From positions 1 to 30,851 of the forward strand of contig JBKCGI010000248.1 of the NCBI GenBank assembly GCA_046303515.1: DNA of 30,851 bases, read 5' to 3'. Shown here piece after piece: positions 29,240-30,851 of this stretch (the first letter of the stretch is position 1; every line of letters begins with the position of its first letter). Position numbers and translations under genes: made by a program. This stretch comes from M2408 sp046303515. Its GTDB lineage: Bacteria; Bacteroidota; Bacteroidia; Flavobacteriales_D; Crocinitomicaceae. Below the pieces are notes generated by a model that was given only the letters and a program-made list of their open reading frames with translations, made no database searches and was not told the DNA's origin.

Positions 29240-30511
29240 TTAGTATTTACTTATTTTGATTATTTCAATTTTTGATTGATTTGAAATATGTAAGAAATAA
29301 ACTCCTGAATTAAGAGCAATTAAATCTAATTCCAATTTGTTTGAGAAATTAATTTCTTCCAACATTTTTTTACCATTCAAATCTACAATCGTAATTGTAT
29401 TAGTTTCATTAAATGGGGCATTTATTGCAATTTTTCCACTTGTTGGATTTGGATATACCGCAAATGTTTCTGTTTCTAAGAAGTCTAGACTCGCAGTATT
29501 TGTAACTGTTACGCAATTTGTTGTGTCAACACATCCATAACTATTGGTAACGATAGCAGCATACGATCCAGAAATTGGTTCAATTATTTGATTTGTTGCA
29601 GAACTTATTTCTTCATCAGTATTGCAATTAATCCATTGATAAATCATACCCGCTGGAGACGCTGTGATTGTTGTATTCCCTTGCGCAGCAGCGGTTGCAA
29701 CAGGATTTGGATTAATAGTTAAATTAATTGTAATAGTACTGTCACACCCGTTTGAGTTTGGAATGATGGCAGTTTTTGTACCTGATGTCGTGTAGATTTG
29801 TCCATCTGGAGCAGTATAACTTGCACATTCAGTAGCAGAAATTGTGCTTGACGTTGGATTTGTAATTGTCAAATTGATTGTGATTGTACTATCACATCCT
29901 GCCATGTTTGGAATTACAGCTGTATATGTCCCTGAAGTCGAATAAACTTGGGCATCTGGAGCAGTGTATGAATTGCAAATGCTCGGTGAAATGGTGCTCG
30001 TTGTTGGATTTAAAATCGTTAACTCTATTGTAATTGTACTATCGCAACCAGCAGAATTAGGGATGGTAGCAGTATAAATTCCAGAAATTGTATAAACTTG
30101 ATTGTCTGGAGCTGTGTACTCAACGCAATTTGAAACAAGAATAGAATTCACGGTAGCTTGGCAAGCATAGCTAATGTTTACATTTGCACTGAAACATTCT
30201 AAACTTGGATTTCCATCGTTGCAAACGGTATAGCTAAAGGTAAAATCATTGTTATCCCAGTTATTAATAGTAATTGTACCATCAGGGTTTACCGAAGCCA
30301 CAGCAGTTGTTACTAATGGATCAGGATTGGCAGAAATACTAAGGGTAAGAGGATCAATCGTTCCAGAATCATTCGTTAAAACAGAAATGTTAAAAGTAGG
30401 ACTTGCATCAAATTGATTAAAGGATAGTGCATCATCATTTACAGTGATAGTTTGACCAAAAGCGGAACATAAACTTATAACAGAAAATAAAGAAAGTAAT
30501 GTTTTTTTCAT
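29240..30511 (-). CDS. T9SS-secreted surface protein with three 50-residue repeats
   Basis: A 423-aa exported protein (signal peptide MKKTLLSLFSVISLCSAFG). The N-terminal part (about 22-115) is a beta-rich, Ig/cadherin-like domain (ITVNDDALSF ... INNWDNNDFTFSYTVCNDG). Three repeats of 50 residues follow: C-x2-YTAPD-x-Q-(V/I)-Y-x-x-SG-x-x-TA-x-IPN-x-x-GCDSTITI. An Ig-like segment comes next (ITASPAGMIYQWINC ... YAAIVTNSYGCVDTTNC), and the last about 75 residues are a T9SS type A sorting domain (FAVYPNPTSGKIAI ... SGVYFLHISN). The paired cysteines in each repeat suggest one disulfide per unit. Such repeats with C...GCD spacing occur in adhesin-like surface proteins of Flavobacteriales. Ligand unknown. 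Confidence 0.9.
   Translation of the reverse strand: MKKTLLSLFSVISLCSAFGQTITVNDDALSFNQFDASPTFNISVLTNDSGTIDPLTLSISANPDPLVTTAVASVNPDGTITINNWDNNDFTFSYTVCNDGNPSLECFSANVNISYACQATVNSILVSNCVEYTAPDNQVYTISGIYTATIPNSAGCDSTITIELTILNPTTSTISPSICNSYTAPDAQVYSTSGTYTAVIPNMAGCDSTITINLTITNPTSSTISATECASYTAPDGQIYTTSGTKTAIIPNSNGCDSTITINLTINPNPVATAAAQGNTTITASPAGMIYQWINCNTDEEISSATNQIIEPISGSYAAIVTNSYGCVDTTNCVTVTNTASLDFLETETFAVYPNPTSGKIAINAPFNETNTITIVDLNGKKMLEEINFSNKLELDLIALNSGVYFLHISNQSKIEIIKISKY
29700..30150 (-). repeat. Three tandem 150-bp coding repeats
   Basis: The codons for GCDSTITI recur at exactly 150-bp intervals (around 29741, 29891 and 30041). Units vary by substitutions but not by length, so the repeat is 50 codons with no indel. 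Edges are approximate. Confidence 0.85.
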
Positions 30512-30578
30512 AGATTAAAATTTAAGTTGATAAATTAATTTAAGGCTAATTTAAAGATAAAATTTGAAAATCCAATAG

Positions 30579-30625
30579 TTGGCAAAAAAAATGTCAATTT
30601 GTCATAAAAAATAATTGGCAAAAAA
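30579..30625 (+). repeat. Direct repeat TTGGCAAAAAA upstream of trxA
   Basis: TTGGCAAAAAA occurs at 30579-30589 and again at 30615-30625, 36 bp apart. Between them is TGTCAATTTGTCA (30592-30604), itself a pair of TGTCA. The block lies just upstream of the trxA promoter in the 182-bp gap between divergent genes. Confidence 0.5.
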
Positions 30626-30657
30626 TTTGACTAGTTCAAAATGTAACAGTAATTTTA
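30626..30657 (+). promoter_or_regulatory. Promoter of trxA
   Basis: TTTG (30626-30629), a 20-bp gap and TAATTTTA (30650-30657; TAnnTTTG with one mismatch). The predicted start near 30663 leaves a leader of about 30 nt before the ATG at 30694. Confidence 0.6.
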
Positions 30658-30693
30658 TCCCCACTTAGGATAAACAATTTAAAATTAACAGAT

Positions 30694-30851
30694 ATGGCAT
30701 TAGAAATTACAGATGCAAACTTTGAGGAGCTTGTATTAAAAGCAGACAAACCAGTAGTAGTTGACTTTTGGGCAGAATGGTGTGGACCATGTAGAATGAT
30801 TGGACCAGTTATCGAAGAAATGGCTAAGGAATATGATGGTAAAGCAATTAT
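30694..30851 (+). CDS. trxA: Thioredoxin (5' part, cut by the window end)
   Basis: The first 52 codons are present. The redox site W29-C30-G31-P32-C33 lies in the context VVVDFWAEWCGPCRMIGPV, the hallmark of thioredoxin 1. It has no signal peptide, so it is the cytoplasmic disulfide reductase that serves ribonucleotide reductase and other thiol enzymes. The rest of the gene is beyond the window. It is divergent from the repeat-containing T9SS gene. Confidence 0.95.
   Translation, partial: MALEITDANFEELVLKADKPVVVDFWAEWCGPCRMIGPVIEEMAKEYDGKAI

Noticed and set aside
1..30851. CRISPR arrays, tRNA or rRNA genes, insertion sequences, prophage or integron sites.
   Set aside because: I saw no regularly spaced palindromic repeats, no cloverleaf-like segments, no transposase or integrase and no long terminal inverted repeats. 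The only long repeats are inside genes at 21022-21180 and 29700-30150.

Overview
The window looks like a chromosomal segment of a low-GC member of Bacteroidota, most likely Flavobacteriales. The evidence is two proteins with type IX secretion (T9SS) C-terminal sorting domains, many signal-peptide outer-membrane barrels, families typical of the phylum (DUF6702, DUF4494, GlsA/GlsB, HhH-plus-barrel proteins), and promoters of the TTG-N19-23-TAnnTTTG type with little Shine-Dalgarno signal. A family such as Crocinitomicaceae/Fluviicola would fit, but that is a guess. I see no tRNA, rRNA, CRISPR, insertion sequence or prophage. The longest stretch without a gene is about 180 bp.

Layout. (1) 1-1915: end of a CBS-domain protein, a shared terminator, then a minus-strand glsA-glsB pair for N-acyl amino acid (glycine) lipid synthesis. 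(2) 1972-5730: a barrel-like envelope protein, then a DUF6702 protein with an M1 metallopeptidase. (3) 5847-10694: a compact run of DUF4494, pdxH, an M16 peptidase, a TPR sensor histidine kinase and a NarL-type response regulator, with several overlapping genes. (4) 10697-14495: two related 16-bp palindromes just upstream of a promoter, followed by five tightly packed genes for envelope proteins I cannot assign (three barrel-like, one secreted coiled-coil protein, one lipoprotein). (5) 14507-18309, minus strand: a single-TM protein, a PyrR-like phosphoribosyltransferase, murQ, a cupin, an orphan membrane histidine kinase and a 72-aa protein. (6) 18452-21201: a secreted CarboxypepD_reg-like protein with a VF530-type DNA-binding gene, then a VWD-domain surface protein with an S/T/P-lysine repeat tail. 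(7) 21310-23620: lipB, a serine beta-lactamase-like hydrolase and a small conserved protein. (8) 23628-28088: porin-like barrel, lipoprotein, PorV/FadL-like barrel and an HhH-plus-barrel gene split by one in-frame TAA. (9) 28078-30511, minus strand: two T9SS cargo proteins, one with three exact-length 150-bp repeats. (10) 30694-end: start of trxA.

The best candidate for an undescribed system is the sensor-regulator pair at 8342-10694 with its tandem palindromes and the five-gene envelope operon. The second palindrome is centred near -44 of a TAnnTTTG promoter that lacks a good -33 element, which is what a regulator-activated promoter should look like. I infer that the pair senses something in the periplasm and switches on an envelope structure of unknown function. 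Other points of interest are the VWD protein, the nonsense-split barrel gene and a promoter embedded in a terminator at 29191-29222.
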